Assembly: GCA_002721105.1 (NCBI GenBank) | Contig: PBJL01000008.1 | Location: 28,713-92,712 of the forward strand | Length of the DNA stretch: 64,000 bases | Direction: 5' to 3' | From: Acidiferrobacteraceae bacterium | Lineage (GTDB): Bacteria; Pseudomonadota; Gammaproteobacteria; Arenicellales; UBA868 | Shown here: piece after piece, positions 45,237-55,555 of the stretch | Layout of the letters: each line of letters begins with the position of its first letter | How positions within the stretch are numbered: position 1 is the stretch's first letter | The notes under the pieces: generated by a model | Told to the model about the DNA's origin: nothing | Database searches by the model: none | What the model saw: only the letters and a program-made list of their open reading frames with translations | Made by a program: the position numbers and the translations under genes

Positions 45237-46355
45237 TTAAGCCGCTTTGATTCTCATCACGTGCGTATTGTGTTTGTTGGTCCGCACTTTAATATAACCT
45301 GCGAGTTCGTGATCTAATTTTTTATCACCAGTATCAACGAGAAGAGATTGTTCTTGTAAAGAGTGAATTTTTGCCGGAGTGGCGATTACAAGAATATTTT
45401 TTTTTGATACTCGTCGAATTATCTTGGGTGTGATCTGCTGATTGCCTCGCCCGAACAAAAATCCTTGACCTCCAATTATTCCAGAAATGATATAGATAGG
45501 AGAATTTGTAGGGAGCGCTTCCAGCTGATGTTCATTAACGTCATGACTGATTAAGGTTTTCCCTTTTATGACGTCTACTCCGAGCAAAGTTCCTGTTATC
45601 CCAATTTTCTTGAGAATTGTGTATGTAGTTTTACCTGGACCAACAATATAAATAGCATCCTGTCTTAGGTTTTTTTTAAAAAATTGGGAAAGTCCTTCAA
45701 TAGATTGATCATCAGTCGGAATAGCATGATTCTTTGGATTTTGGGTTAATAACTGGTTGTCGGGGATGTTTACGTAGCCCACTAATTTAGTCTGGATAAG
45801 TTCATGTTTTCTTAAATTTTCATCGAGATCCATCACCTCTGCCGCTCTTATGGGGAAACTATCATATCCATCTTTTACAATTTGGCTGACTAAGACTCCG
45901 ACTGAGCTAGGGCTCGTACCGAATAAGGCAGAGTGCATTTTGACTCCCGTAGGAATACCCAAGATGGGTGTGTTTCCATCAAGTGATTCCAAAATATCAC
46001 AGGCAGTGCCGTCCCCACCGGCAAACAGAATTAGGGATACCTTTTGTTCCACCATTTTGGTGACAGCGTTTTTGGTGTCACTTTTTGTGGTGTTTGTCGT
46101 TGACACGCTAATTATTGTCGGAGTGAGGCCAAGATTTTTGCACACATATTCGCCCATTTCGCCGGTGCACGTAATGGTTGAGAACTTGTCGGTTAAGAAT
46201 TTTAATGGGCGTAGCGCTTGCTCGGCTCGCTTTGCAGACTCCTTTGTCCCTCCGAGCCGTAATGCTTCAGCAATCGCTTTTTCGCCATCAGTTCCTTTTA
46301 GGCCGGTTTTGCCTCCGAGGCCAGCGATTGGATTAACTATTAAACCAATTTTCAT
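45237..46355 (-). CDS. ATP-NAD kinase/AcoX-like family protein
   Basis: 372 aa. Starts MKIGLIVNPIAGLGGKTGLKGTDG and contains FAGGDGTACDILESL (GGDGT, kinase motif of the NADK/diacylglycerol kinase superfamily) and GIPTGVKMHSA. These match the long NADK-like/AcoX-related family of unknown substrate rather than NadK itself. ATG 46355 used, since the extra N-terminal frame to 46466 is not family-like. No clear ribosome binding site. Confidence 0.82.
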   Translation of the reverse strand: MKIGLIVNPIAGLGGKTGLKGTDGEKAIAEALRLGGTKESAKRAEQALRPLKFLTDKFSTITCTGEMGEYVCKNLGLTPTIISVSTTNTTKSDTKNAVTKMVEQKVSLILFAGGDGTACDILESLDGNTPILGIPTGVKMHSALFGTSPSSVGVLVSQIVKDGYDSFPIRAAEVMDLDENLRKHELIQTKLVGYVNIPDNQLLTQNPKNHAIPTDDQSIEGLSQFFKKNLRQDAIYIVGPGKTTYTILKKIGITGTLLGVDVIKGKTLISHDVNEHQLEALPTNSPIYIISGIIGGQGFLFGRGNQQITPKIIRRVSKKNILVIATPAKIHSLQEQSLLVDTGDKKLDHELAGYIKVRTNKHNTHVMRIKAA

Positions 46356-46619
46356 TTGTATAATTTTTGTAAAATTGCATAATGATCTTAATACAGCTTC
46401 ACTTCGCTGTTTTTGTACGGATCGCCCATTATCAGGTAAGTAAGCTAAACCTGAAACATTAGTCAAGATACCTGTTAAGGCGTTAATTGTTGATCAAGAT
46501 TGACATGTAGCACGAATAGTTGTTAATAATCTACTTTAGCATTACATAAGTGAAAAAGAACTATAACTGGTGATCAGAGGTCGCCGATAATTAATGAAAT
46601 GGATTCCAGAGGGTCAAAA

Positions 46620-48374
46620 ATGAAGAATAAAGAAGTCAGTCAACTGGGGCTGGATATTTGGACTTGGAGGGCAAGCCAACAACCTTGTTCTGGCGATGAT
46701 ATCCCGCGACTACCTAAAAGTGGCGAGTCACAAAGAGTTTCGATCACTACATCACGAGGTCACGAAAGCAGGCCCGAGGGATGGCGCCCTGAATTTTCTG
46801 CTGTTGCTGTGGAGAAATATAGAGCAGAGCGAGCCATTTTCATGCAACGCTGGAAAGATATAGACCCATCTGTTCTCTCGGTTAGTGATGCCGTAGATCA
46901 TCGTTTATTGGGTTCTCTGTTGTCCCGGGTGTATTGGGAGCTGGACGTTTTGCGAAGTTGGGAGCGGGATGCTTTATTTTGGGTGGATCAGGCATTGGGC
47001 CCATATATGGATTTATTACTGGAGCCAGCGCCGTTCTCAGAACAACGCGCAGTTTCTGTGGTGAAGGCGCTTGAAGATGCCCCAGCAATTTTCTCTGAAG
47101 CATGTTCGGCTCTTGACGGAACAGCAGTTGCCCCCTTCGCAGAGGCTGTGATTGAGCAACTTACTTCAGGAGTAGATATTCGAGGTGGGAAATTTCCTGA
47201 TATTGGTGAAAGAATTGCGATGTCGGCTGGATTTTTGACGCCACATCTGCCTCAACATCTTCATGAACCCCTAGCAATGGCAGCCAAAAATGCGGGAACT
47301 GCTGCAGAGGACTTTCGAAAATGGTTAGAGGCAAGAGTGGGCTCAATGAAAACGGATACAGCCATTGGGCGAGATGTTTTTGTATGGTTTTTAAGAAACG
47401 TAGCTCTAATGTCTGAAGATCCTGAAGAGTTAGTTGCTGGTGCTCGTAGAGAGTACTCCAGGTCTTTAGTATGGGAAAAGCTGTCGGAACATCGGGCGCG
47501 CTCAATTCCTCTCCCTCCTTTGCCTAGTAACGCAGAAGAGCAATGCGAAATTGAAGCAAGAGATGAGCAATCAATTCGAGATTTCTATGTCAACAGTGGC
47601 TTATTATCCCAGCCGAATAACCTTGGTCACTATCTAAATGCTCCCATTCCAGATTATTTGGCCCCGATGGGATTTTTAGCTGTTACGAATGATTTGACTG
47701 ATGAATATCGTCTTGATAAAGATGGTGTGTCCTATGTACCTGACCCTGGCCTCGAACTGGGTTATTTTCATGCAGCAAATGCCCGAGATCCTAGGGCTGG
47801 GATTGTTCACGAGGGCGTACATTACCAGCAACTTGCTTTATGTTATCGTCATGAGAATCCCTTGCGTCGGCGATATTACGACTCAGGATCTAATGAAGGA
47901 ATAGCACATTACAATGAAGAATTGATGCTGCATGCAGGTTTGTTTGATGATGCTCCACATACAAGAACTGTGATTTGGAACTTCATGCGTCTGCGCGCTT
48001 TGAGGGTGGAAGTTGATGTTGGTTTGGCGACCGGAGATCTTTCGCTTGAAGAGGCAGCCAGACATTTTTCCGATAAAGTTGATGTTGATCGTGCTACTGC
48101 TCTTAAGGAAAGTGCTTTTTATGCTGGAAATCCTGGAGTAGCGCTTGCGTATCAGGCAGGGAAGCACCAGTTGATGAAACTTGTTGGCAAGGCAATAGAA
48201 AACGAAGGGAAAACTTTTGATTTTCAAAAGATTCATGACTCGGTTTGGAACGATGGAAATGTACCATTTTCATTGCTTAATTGGGAATTAAACGGATGCC
48301 GTGATGATCTAGATAAAATAGATGCTGATCCACTTACTGGCACAACTCCGCCAGTTCCTGCTTATGAGTTATAA
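46620..48374 (+). CDS. DUF885 zinc metallopeptidase-like protein
   Basis: 584 aa. HEGVHYQQLAL supplies an HExxH zinc motif (His397, Glu398, His401) and SNEGIAHYNEELM the third ligand region, with LRVEVDVGLATGDLSLEEA further on, all DUF885 landmarks. No signal peptide, so cytosolic. Homologues are thought to be carboxypeptidase- or dipeptidase-like; not proven. ATG 46620 has AGAGGG upstream; ATG 46599 is possible. First gene of the 46.6-59.3 kb catabolic cluster; a hydrolase there fits amide-type substrates. Confidence 0.85.
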   Translation: MKNKEVSQLGLDIWTWRASQQPCSGDDIPRLPKSGESQRVSITTSRGHESRPEGWRPEFSAVAVEKYRAERAIFMQRWKDIDPSVLSVSDAVDHRLLGSLLSRVYWELDVLRSWERDALFWVDQALGPYMDLLLEPAPFSEQRAVSVVKALEDAPAIFSEACSALDGTAVAPFAEAVIEQLTSGVDIRGGKFPDIGERIAMSAGFLTPHLPQHLHEPLAMAAKNAGTAAEDFRKWLEARVGSMKTDTAIGRDVFVWFLRNVALMSEDPEELVAGARREYSRSLVWEKLSEHRARSIPLPPLPSNAEEQCEIEARDEQSIRDFYVNSGLLSQPNNLGHYLNAPIPDYLAPMGFLAVTNDLTDEYRLDKDGVSYVPDPGLELGYFHAANARDPRAGIVHEGVHYQQLALCYRHENPLRRRYYDSGSNEGIAHYNEELMLHAGLFDDAPHTRTVIWNFMRLRALRVEVDVGLATGDLSLEEAARHFSDKVDVDRATALKESAFYAGNPGVALAYQAGKHQLMKLVGKAIENEGKTFDFQKIHDSVWNDGNVPFSLLNWELNGCRDDLDKIDADPLTGTTPPVPAYEL

Positions 48375-48389
48375 CAAAGTGCTTGCATC

Positions 48390-49169
48390 ATGAGAACCAA
48401 TAAAGTTGCTGTTGTTACAGGTGCTAGCTCAGGAATTGGAGCGGCTGTTGTAAAGAAGTTGGCATCTGAGCAGTGTAAGGTAGTCATGCTAGCACGCAGT
48501 CTTGACCGAATGCAGCATGTAGCTGCTGAATGCGACTCAGATTTCAAACCGGTGCCAATTCAAGTTGACTTAAAAGATACTAATAGCGTCAAATCGGCGT
48601 TTGAAGTAATCCGAAAAGATTTTAAACATGTTGATATTTTATGTGCAGTAGCGGGAATTTTTCGAGAATCTGCACCTATTCGAGATCAGTTGGATTCTGA
48701 ATGGGACGACGTAATGGAGACAAATTTAACAGGCGTGATGCGTTGTATTAGATCTGTTTGGGCTCTGTTGGCTCAAGGGTCGTCAATTGTCACTGTTGGT
48801 TCCGTCTTAGGTCAAATGTCGCAGCCAGATGTTGGAGCCTACGCAGTTTCTAAATCCGGCCTTGCTGCCTTGACTCGAACTGCAGCGAGTGAAGGGGTTT
48901 CAAGGGGTATTCGAGCGAATTTAATTATTCCTGGTATGGTGGATACCCCGATGAACCAAAAAATGGCGAATGCGAGTGATGATCCTAAAAAATGGTGGAA
49001 AACTCGATTAAGTTCCATCCCTATGGGTAGAGCTGCCCAGCCTGAGGAGATTGCCGAAGCAATTTGTTGGTTGGCGGGCGATGACGCAAAATTTGTGACA
49101 GGCGCTGAGATTCGATTAGATGGAGGAGCTCTCCTAGGGCTTCAGACTAAATTAAATAAAAAAATATAA
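48390..49169 (+). CDS. Short-chain dehydrogenase/reductase (SDR)
   Basis: 259 aa. VVTGASSGIGAAVV cofactor motif, AVAGIF after strand 4, Ser in VTVGSVLGQ and YAVSKSG (Tyr, Lys), DGGALLG at the C-terminus. FabG-like. It follows the DUF885 gene by 15 bases and precedes the racemase gene by 19, so it is operonic. Probably oxidises a hydroxy intermediate of the same pathway. Confidence 0.92.
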   Translation: MRTNKVAVVTGASSGIGAAVVKKLASEQCKVVMLARSLDRMQHVAAECDSDFKPVPIQVDLKDTNSVKSAFEVIRKDFKHVDILCAVAGIFRESAPIRDQLDSEWDDVMETNLTGVMRCIRSVWALLAQGSSIVTVGSVLGQMSQPDVGAYAVSKSGLAALTRTAASEGVSRGIRANLIIPGMVDTPMNQKMANASDDPKKWWKTRLSSIPMGRAAQPEEIAEAICWLAGDDAKFVTGAEIRLDGGALLGLQTKLNKKI

Positions 49170-49188
49170 GGGAGCCGAGTAAAGTAAT

Positions 49189-49905
49189 ATGACAAGAATA
49201 AGATACATTGAGCCTGTTGATAGTGACTTATACCATGAGAGTAGAACGGCTTTTATGTCAAAGATAGCATCTCCCGGCACCAAAATAGAGGTGTGTAATG
49301 TGAGTCTCCCACCAGAATTGGCGGGCCCTATGCTTCCTCCTGTACCGCTTTATTTGAATGAAATAATTCGTGAGGTTCTGAAGGCGGAGGAGGATGGGTG
49401 TGATGCTGCAATTATTGGTTGCTGCTCAGATCCAGCACTTTTGGATGCGCAACGTGCTGCTCGGATTCCAGTTGTGGGACCGCTTCAAGCCGCGGCAGCT
49501 ACCGCTGCGGGTCGGGGATTGCGATTGGGAATCCTTTGTCCAGATGAGCATGCGTGGAAAATAACAGCTAATTGGTTACGTGGAAATCTGCGTCACTATG
49601 GGCTCGATCAAGTGGTGGGACCCATTCGTTTTGTCCCGATGCGATCCCCGGGAGAGACGGAGGAGATCATTGGAAATACTGAATTGACTTCGGACGAAGT
49701 TGATAACCTATTTCGCAAGAAATTGCATGAAAATGCTGTACCTGTTGCCAACAAGTTGCTTGAAGAAGATGCGGCGCAAGCGGTTTTGTTTGGGTGCACG
49801 TTATGGGGCGGAATGATTCACGAGGTGTCTGAAGTTGTGGACGCTTTATGTTTGGATCCTGTCATTACCGCTGTGCATTTTGCAGAATATCAAGCGAGTC
49901 TGTAG
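49189..49905 (+). CDS. Asp/Glu/hydantoin racemase family protein
   Basis: 238 aa. Two catalytic cysteine sites typical of the family: IIGCCSDPALLDAQRA (Cys78/79) and VLFGCTLWGG (Cys203). The opening RIRYIEPVDSDL replaces the usual (I/L)NPN, and the middle matches hydantoin racemases (VVGPLQAAAATAAGRGLRLGIL). Interconverts D/L hydantoins or amino acid enantiomers. Adjacent hydantoinase A and B genes support a hydantoin or lactam substrate. A second member is at the right edge of the window. Confidence 0.88.
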   Translation: MTRIRYIEPVDSDLYHESRTAFMSKIASPGTKIEVCNVSLPPELAGPMLPPVPLYLNEIIREVLKAEEDGCDAAIIGCCSDPALLDAQRAARIPVVGPLQAAAATAAGRGLRLGILCPDEHAWKITANWLRGNLRHYGLDQVVGPIRFVPMRSPGETEEIIGNTELTSDEVDNLFRKKLHENAVPVANKLLEEDAAQAVLFGCTLWGGMIHEVSEVVDALCLDPVITAVHFAEYQASL

Positions 49906-49981
49906 AGATTATTGGATTTTTTAACAAGTCTGAGCTACGTATGACATTTTCTGGCTCTAAACAACATGTGGAGACTGTGTT

Positions 49982-51982
49982 TTGGTTAATCGTATAGGAG
50001 TAGATATAGGGGGCACATTTACTGATCTAGTTGTAGAAGGTTCCGGCAGTGAAAACCGAATTGGAAAAGTTTTGTCAACGCCTGGTGATCTGGTCCAAGG
50101 TGTGCTCCAAGCTGTCCAGGCATCTGGAGTTGATCTGGCCGAAAGTGAACTTTTTGTTCATGGTACTACCGCTGGAATCAACAGCGTGCTCGAAAGACGG
50201 GGTGCTCGGGTTGCTTTGATTACGACTAGGGGTTTTCGGGATGTATATATTATTGGACGAGGGCACCGCGCAGACATGTATAACTTGCGATATCGGAAAC
50301 CTCAGCCATTGGTATCAAGAGAAGCTATTTTCGAGCTGACTGAACGCTTAGATTCGGATGGATCTACCCTTCATGCGATAGATGGAAAAAGTCTGGCTAC
50401 CGTTCTTCAAGATATAAAAGATGGTGAGTTTGAAGCGATAGCTGTGGCGCTTCTTCATAGTTATGTCAACCCAGCGCATGAGCTCGAAGTACGACGTTAT
50501 TTTGAAGAACATCTGAATTCTATTCCTGTTGTACTGAGTCACGAAGTAGCGCCGGAATGGCGTGAATACGAGAGAACCTCAACCACGGTTGTTTCGGCTT
50601 ACATTACACCAATTGTTCAAGATTATTTGCATCGCTTAACAAAAGAACTTAGGGAAAAGCAGCTTAAAGTGCCTGTACATATTACTCAGTCAAATGGAGG
50701 TGCTATGTCAGCGACCCAGGCGACCCAGCAGGCAGTTCTAACGCTTTTTTCAGGACCGGTTGGTGGTGTGGTTGGAGGTCGTGAGGTGGGGCGTTCCATT
50801 GACGAGGAAGACTTAATTTGTATTGACATGGGCGGTACTTCATTTGATGTGTCACTTATTAGAGGTGGCGAAGTGGAACTAAAATCTGAGTTTGATCTGC
50901 AAGGATTGCCAATTTTAGCGCCATCAGTCGAATTAGTTTCGATTGCGTTGGGTGGTGGGAGCATCATTCATGAGGCATCAGGTGGTTTACGAGTTGGTCC
51001 TCAGTCTGCAGGCTCAACCCCCGGTCCAGCGTGTTATGGACGAGGTGGAACACTTGCAACTATCACCGATGCTAATGCCGTTTTAGGCCGCTTACCGGCA
51101 GATCAATTGTTAGCAGGAAGTTTGGAGCTTGATATTAATGCAGCTCACAATGCTATAGATACTGTGGGTAACCAGCTAAAGCTTGATTCGCTTTCTACCG
51201 CGGAACAGGCACTAGAAGTAGCGCATTTTAAAATGGCCCAGGCGATTAGAGAGCTTACGGTAGAGAGAGGCTTAGATCCTAGAGACTTTTCTATTTGTGC
51301 ATTTGGTGGTGCGGGACCATTGCATGCTGCATTCGTAGCGGACGAATTACAGATAAGACGTATCATAATTCCCTCAGAGGCGGGAGCGTTTTCAGCATGG
51401 GGAATGCTTCAGGGCGATCTGCGTCACGATGTCTCAGTAACTTATTATCGTAAATTTAATGAAGCACAAGTTGATATCGGAGAAGCTTTGCAGAGGCTAC
51501 GAGAGCGCGTTCAAGATCGAGTCAGGGACGATGGGGCCGATGTGGCTTCATTGCGTTACGAGCCTAGCGCTGAAATGCGTTACATTGGACAAGAGTATTC
51601 TCTTCTGGTTCCCACTCCATCGAATACTGCGGATCAGGAATTGCTTCAGTCATTTCATGATGCCTACTATCTTAGATATGGGCACTCACAACCAGATGCA
51701 CCGGTCGAATTTGTCTCGCTCCGTATGGCTGGCATAGTCTCTTTTGATCGAACTGACAGTATGGTACAAGTGTCGCAAACCAGCACCAGCAAACCTATTG
51801 GTGAGACGAGGGTATTGTTTAATAGAGAACCCTATAATGTTCCGATCTACTCACGCAGCAATCTTGGAAGTCGAGTGAATGGTTCCGCCATAATTATTGA
51901 GGAATCAACCACAATATTGGTGCCAGACTCGTGGTCTATTGAGCCGGTTCGTGGTAATCATTTAGTTATGGAGCGTCATTAG
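49982..51982 (+). CDS. hyuA: Hydantoinase/5-oxoprolinase subunit A (N-methylhydantoinase A)
   Basis: 666 aa, full HyuA length. Two ATPase-fold phosphate loops, GVDIGGTFTDLVVEG (residue 8) and DMGGTSFDVSLI (about 281), plus EWREYERTSTTVVSAYITP and FGGAGPLHA. With HyuB it hydrolyses hydantoin, N-methylhydantoin or 5-oxoproline rings using ATP. TTG 49982 is used as start, since no ATG precedes the conserved GVDIGG; a GGAG lies about 10 bases upstream. Three bases separate it from hyuB. Confidence 0.93.
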   Translation: MVNRIGVDIGGTFTDLVVEGSGSENRIGKVLSTPGDLVQGVLQAVQASGVDLAESELFVHGTTAGINSVLERRGARVALITTRGFRDVYIIGRGHRADMYNLRYRKPQPLVSREAIFELTERLDSDGSTLHAIDGKSLATVLQDIKDGEFEAIAVALLHSYVNPAHELEVRRYFEEHLNSIPVVLSHEVAPEWREYERTSTTVVSAYITPIVQDYLHRLTKELREKQLKVPVHITQSNGGAMSATQATQQAVLTLFSGPVGGVVGGREVGRSIDEEDLICIDMGGTSFDVSLIRGGEVELKSEFDLQGLPILAPSVELVSIALGGGSIIHEASGGLRVGPQSAGSTPGPACYGRGGTLATITDANAVLGRLPADQLLAGSLELDINAAHNAIDTVGNQLKLDSLSTAEQALEVAHFKMAQAIRELTVERGLDPRDFSICAFGGAGPLHAAFVADELQIRRIIIPSEAGAFSAWGMLQGDLRHDVSVTYYRKFNEAQVDIGEALQRLRERVQDRVRDDGADVASLRYEPSAEMRYIGQEYSLLVPTPSNTADQELLQSFHDAYYLRYGHSQPDAPVEFVSLRMAGIVSFDRTDSMVQVSQTSTSKPIGETRVLFNREPYNVPIYSRSNLGSRVNGSAIIIEESTTILVPDSWSIEPVRGNHLVMERH

Positions 51983-51984
51983 AA

Positions 51985-53577
51985 ATGAAAAAAAATTCCA
52001 GTAGCCCAAGCCCAGGCACGGTTGAAGTTGTGAGGCACGCCTTTATTTCAGGTGCAGAGCAAATGCGTCGAAATCTATATCGCTCAGCCTTCAGTCCAGT
52101 AATATATGAGATGAAAGATTGTTCAGTGGGTATTTACAACTCCGAAGGTGCCTTGTTAGGTCAGGCACCTGGACTCCCTTTTTTCCTTGGAAGCTTGGGA
52201 GGAACTATTCGTGCTGTTATTGACATAAAAGGGAAACACGTTTTTGAAGAGGGTGATATATGGATTGTTAATGATTCTACGATTTGCGGAAGTCATCTGA
52301 ATGATGTTACCGTTTTTGCGCCGATTTTTGTCGAAGACACATTACGAGGCTTCGCAGGTGCTAAAGCGCACTGTAATGATGTTGGAGCTAAGGATCCAGG
52401 CTATGTTGGCGATACAATCGATATCTTCCAGGAGGGTCTTCGTATTGGCCCGACACGGATAGTCCGAGGTGGTGAGGTTGACCAGCAGATAATTGATCTA
52501 ATCGCGCTAAATTCAAGGTTCCCCACTGCGATTGTCGGAGACCTAATGGCTGAGTTTACAGCATGTCGAACCGGTGTCGCGTGCTTTAGGACAATCGTTG
52601 AACGGTTTGGCTGGCCACAAGTTTCATTGTCCATTGATGAAATATTTCGACAAGCTGAGGAGCTCGATCGTGTGTCGGTTAAAGAAATACCGGATGGTAT
52701 TTACTCCGCCGAAGGAGCGTTAGATAACGATGGAGTAACAAGTGATCCGATCAATGTTAAAGTGACAGTTCGCATAGAAAACGATGAGATGGAAGTAGAT
52801 CTAACCGGATCAAGCACGCAATGCATCGGTAGCGTTAATTCAGGAAGGGTACAAACTCGATCCGCAATAGAGCAGGCCTATAAATTCTTAGTCAATCCTT
52901 CAACTACCGTATCAGGCGGAAATTTCCGAAATCTTCGAACTATCATTCCTAAGGGCTCTTGCTTTAATCCCAGCGAGACAGCGCCTTGCCTTCATTATGG
53001 ACCTCATCTTATGCTCGCTATGGATTTGATTATTAAAGCACTAAGTTCGGCAGTGCCTCATCGCACGGCGGCTGGTCATGTTGGAGACTCATGGAACGTG
53101 ACCTTGGTCGGTGAAAACGAAGACGGACTATTCCTGTCTGGTGAGTCATTAGTTGGAGGTTGGGGTGCTTATGAGGGAGGTGATGGCGAATCGGCGCTAA
53201 TTCATTCGGCAGCTGGTGATTTTAAAAATTTCCCGGTCGAGACTATGGAGCAACGATATCCATTTCGTATCCTTAGATATTCACTTCGAGATGGATCTGG
53301 AGGTGATGGTGCTTGGATCGGGGGAATGGGCATAATTAGAGAATATGAAGTGCTTGCGCCTTGTCGCTTACAGCTTTGGTTCGAAAGGGTCGGTACACCA
53401 TCTTGGGGTTTGTTAGGAGGAAAGGATGGCGCACCACCGGATGTTTCCGTTATCTTTCCTGGAGAATCCCCTAAAAGCATTTACAAGGTTAATGCTCTAC
53501 CAATTCCTGCCGGAAGTCGGATTCTAGTAAAAACTGGCGGCGGCGGCGGTTGGGGATCAGCGGAGAATCGAATGTAG
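51985..53577 (+). CDS. hyuB: Hydantoinase/5-oxoprolinase subunit B
   Basis: 530 aa, full HyuB length. GAEQMRRNLYRSAFSPVIYEMKDCSVGIYN (KDxS motif), PFFLGSLGG and NDSTICGSHLNDVTVFAPIF with metal-type His/Asp, and GDGAWIGGMGIIREYEVL near the end. Catalytic partner of HyuA. Sits directly upstream of a 227-base gap leading to the ABC transporter genes; the two are co-directional but may have separate promoters. Confidence 0.93.
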   Translation: MKKNSSSPSPGTVEVVRHAFISGAEQMRRNLYRSAFSPVIYEMKDCSVGIYNSEGALLGQAPGLPFFLGSLGGTIRAVIDIKGKHVFEEGDIWIVNDSTICGSHLNDVTVFAPIFVEDTLRGFAGAKAHCNDVGAKDPGYVGDTIDIFQEGLRIGPTRIVRGGEVDQQIIDLIALNSRFPTAIVGDLMAEFTACRTGVACFRTIVERFGWPQVSLSIDEIFRQAEELDRVSVKEIPDGIYSAEGALDNDGVTSDPINVKVTVRIENDEMEVDLTGSSTQCIGSVNSGRVQTRSAIEQAYKFLVNPSTTVSGGNFRNLRTIIPKGSCFNPSETAPCLHYGPHLMLAMDLIIKALSSAVPHRTAAGHVGDSWNVTLVGENEDGLFLSGESLVGGWGAYEGGDGESALIHSAAGDFKNFPVETMEQRYPFRILRYSLRDGSGGDGAWIGGMGIIREYEVLAPCRLQLWFERVGTPSWGLLGGKDGAPPDVSVIFPGESPKSIYKVNALPIPAGSRILVKTGGGGGWGSAENRM

Positions 53578-53804
53578 ATAAAATGGCATAAAATCAACCA
53601 AGCAATGAGATTTTTATCGAATTTCAATATTATGTGAATTAAAAATCACCTTGTTCCAGCTGCCTATAGTTGACAACCTTTAAGGATTTAGCAACACTTC
53701 AGAAGGTGAGTTAACATTGAAGTGAGTTATAGTCACATACTCTATCAAAACGAAGTTTTTGTTTTATTTAACCTTTACGTATAGATTTTTAGGGGGATTA
53801 AATT

Positions 53805-55406
53805 ATGTTTAGAAGTTTATTTAGACAAATTGCTATTTTAGCGATAGGTGTATTAGGCGTGCTTGGTGTAGCGCATGCCGATGGTCACCGTACGTTGCGA
53901 ATAGCTGTTGCGGACGACGTCGCAACGATGGATCCGACATTTGGTCAATCAGGAGCGACCAATCTATTTTTAAAGAATACTTATTTGCAGCCGATCCAGT
54001 ATGCAATACCAAGTGGTTCTTATGAGTCTGTCAACGCTGATACGACAGCCTTCGAAGGAAACTCGGTAGCGTCTTGGGAGGTCACCAACAATGGCAGTAA
54101 TGTAGTTCTTAGCATTCGCCAGGGCATGACTTTTCCGACTACTGGCAATCCAGTAACGGCCGATGATTTTTGGTGGACTCTTGAAAGAGCGCTAGGTACA
54201 AAGGCTGGACCAGCTTGGGTGTGGGGTAATATTGGTATAACTAGCATGGACCAGGTGAAGCGGGTCGATGAGTGGACAATTGAATTAATGGATACACGGC
54301 CATCAGCCATTCAATTTCCGTTGATGCGAGATCAAACACTCGGGTTGCTGGATAGCAAGGAAGTATCTAGTCATGCAACTGACGATGATCCGTGGGCTTT
54401 GGAATGGATGTCGAGAAATTATGCAGGAAATGGTGCATATGTGCTCGATACCTGGGAGCCAGGAACGAGAATTGTATTAAAGGCAAATCCAAACTTTTTT
54501 GCGGACGAGCCATATTTCAATCGCATTGAAATGTTAGTAATTCCTGAGTCTTCAAATCGATTGGCTATGTTGAGCACAGGGGATGTTGACATTGCGTTTG
54601 CTCTCTCTGCAGCAGAACTAAATCGAGCGGAGAAGGCCCGAGGAGTAAAAGTACTATCTATACCTGATCGACAGAAGCTGAATGTAGGGCTCAATGTTCG
54701 AGCTGGTGGCGCCTTTGAAAATGTGAAGTTACGTCAAGCTTTAGCCTATGCAGTACCTTATGACGATATTGTGTATGGCGTTTTAAAAGATCGAGCTGCA
54801 AAATCTGCAGGCCCGATGTCAGTTAATTCCAGATTTTTTGATCTCTATAACTTAGGCGATAATCCGAGCTATTACACAGATCTTGACAAGGCTAAAGAGT
54901 TGCTTGCAGAGGCAGGACATGGTGACGGGTTTGCGTTTGAGCTCATCACAGCTAAAGGTGTTCCTCATGTGGAGCAGGCAGCGGCCAGTTTAAAAGCATC
55001 CTTTGCAAAAATTGGTGTCGATATGACAATTACACCAGTATCGCAAGCTACGATGGGCGAAAAGAATGGCCAAGGCACCTACGATGCCTTTATGCGTGAT
55101 TGGTTGACCGACTATGTAGATGATCCTTATTATCATTTCTTCCTGTGGTGGGGTACTGGTGTTGTCATCAACTGGACCGGTTATAGTAATACCCAGGTAG
55201 ATGATTGGTACCAGTCGACCGCGGCTATCGTGGATGATGGCGAAAGACGAGAGCCTTATCGAAAGGCCATTCGACAGCTGATTAAAGATTCACCAATGCT
55301 TTGGTTGGCCGATGGAGATTACACGTTAGCGGTTAGAGAAGACATCGGAGGCATTACTTTGCATCCGGATACGCTTCTTTATTTCCGACCACTAAACCGT
55401 ATGTAA
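53805..55406 (+). CDS. Peptide/nickel/opine-type solute-binding protein (SBP_bac_5)
   Basis: 533 aa. Sec signal, likely cleavage AHA-D after residue 25. Core landmarks HRTLRIAVADDVATMDPTF, MTFPTTGNPVTADDFWWTLERAL, NVKLRQALAYAVPYDDIVYG. GGGGGA precedes the start by about 8 bases. Ligand probably a peptide, hydantoin-type or other amide compound given the cluster. A 12-bp stem-loop (55426-55470) separates it from the permease genes. Confidence 0.92.
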   Translation: MFRSLFRQIAILAIGVLGVLGVAHADGHRTLRIAVADDVATMDPTFGQSGATNLFLKNTYLQPIQYAIPSGSYESVNADTTAFEGNSVASWEVTNNGSNVVLSIRQGMTFPTTGNPVTADDFWWTLERALGTKAGPAWVWGNIGITSMDQVKRVDEWTIELMDTRPSAIQFPLMRDQTLGLLDSKEVSSHATDDDPWALEWMSRNYAGNGAYVLDTWEPGTRIVLKANPNFFADEPYFNRIEMLVIPESSNRLAMLSTGDVDIAFALSAAELNRAEKARGVKVLSIPDRQKLNVGLNVRAGGAFENVKLRQALAYAVPYDDIVYGVLKDRAAKSAGPMSVNSRFFDLYNLGDNPSYYTDLDKAKELLAEAGHGDGFAFELITAKGVPHVEQAAASLKASFAKIGVDMTITPVSQATMGEKNGQGTYDAFMRDWLTDYVDDPYYHFFLWWGTGVVINWTGYSNTQVDDWYQSTAAIVDDGERREPYRKAIRQLIKDSPMLWLADGDYTLAVREDIGGITLHPDTLLYFRPLNRM

Positions 55407-55425
55407 CAGGTTAGTATGTAAAACT

Positions 55426-55470
55426 GCCGGTGGCTTTTCTTCTGTCGAGTACACAGACAAAGTCACCGGC
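55426..55470 (+). other. Stable stem-loop between binding protein and permease genes
   Basis: Arms 55426-55437 and 55459-55470 pair over 12 bp (one G-U), with a further 5-bp inner stem (TCTGT/ACAGA). No U-tract follows, so it fits mRNA 3'-end stabilisation or partial rho-type attenuation after the binding-protein gene rather than simple intrinsic termination. Confidence 0.6.
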
Positions 55471-55555
55471 AAGCAGGCTTACTTCGCTTCAATTAAAGAT
55501 AACTCTACTTTCTGAAAATCATTTCGTTGAGGTTTTTGCCTGTTGCGGTTAACAA

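Noticed and set aside
46356..46466. N-terminal extension of the NAD-kinase-like protein
   Set aside because: The residues are not family-like, whereas MKIGLIVNPIAG at 46355 is the normal start of this family.
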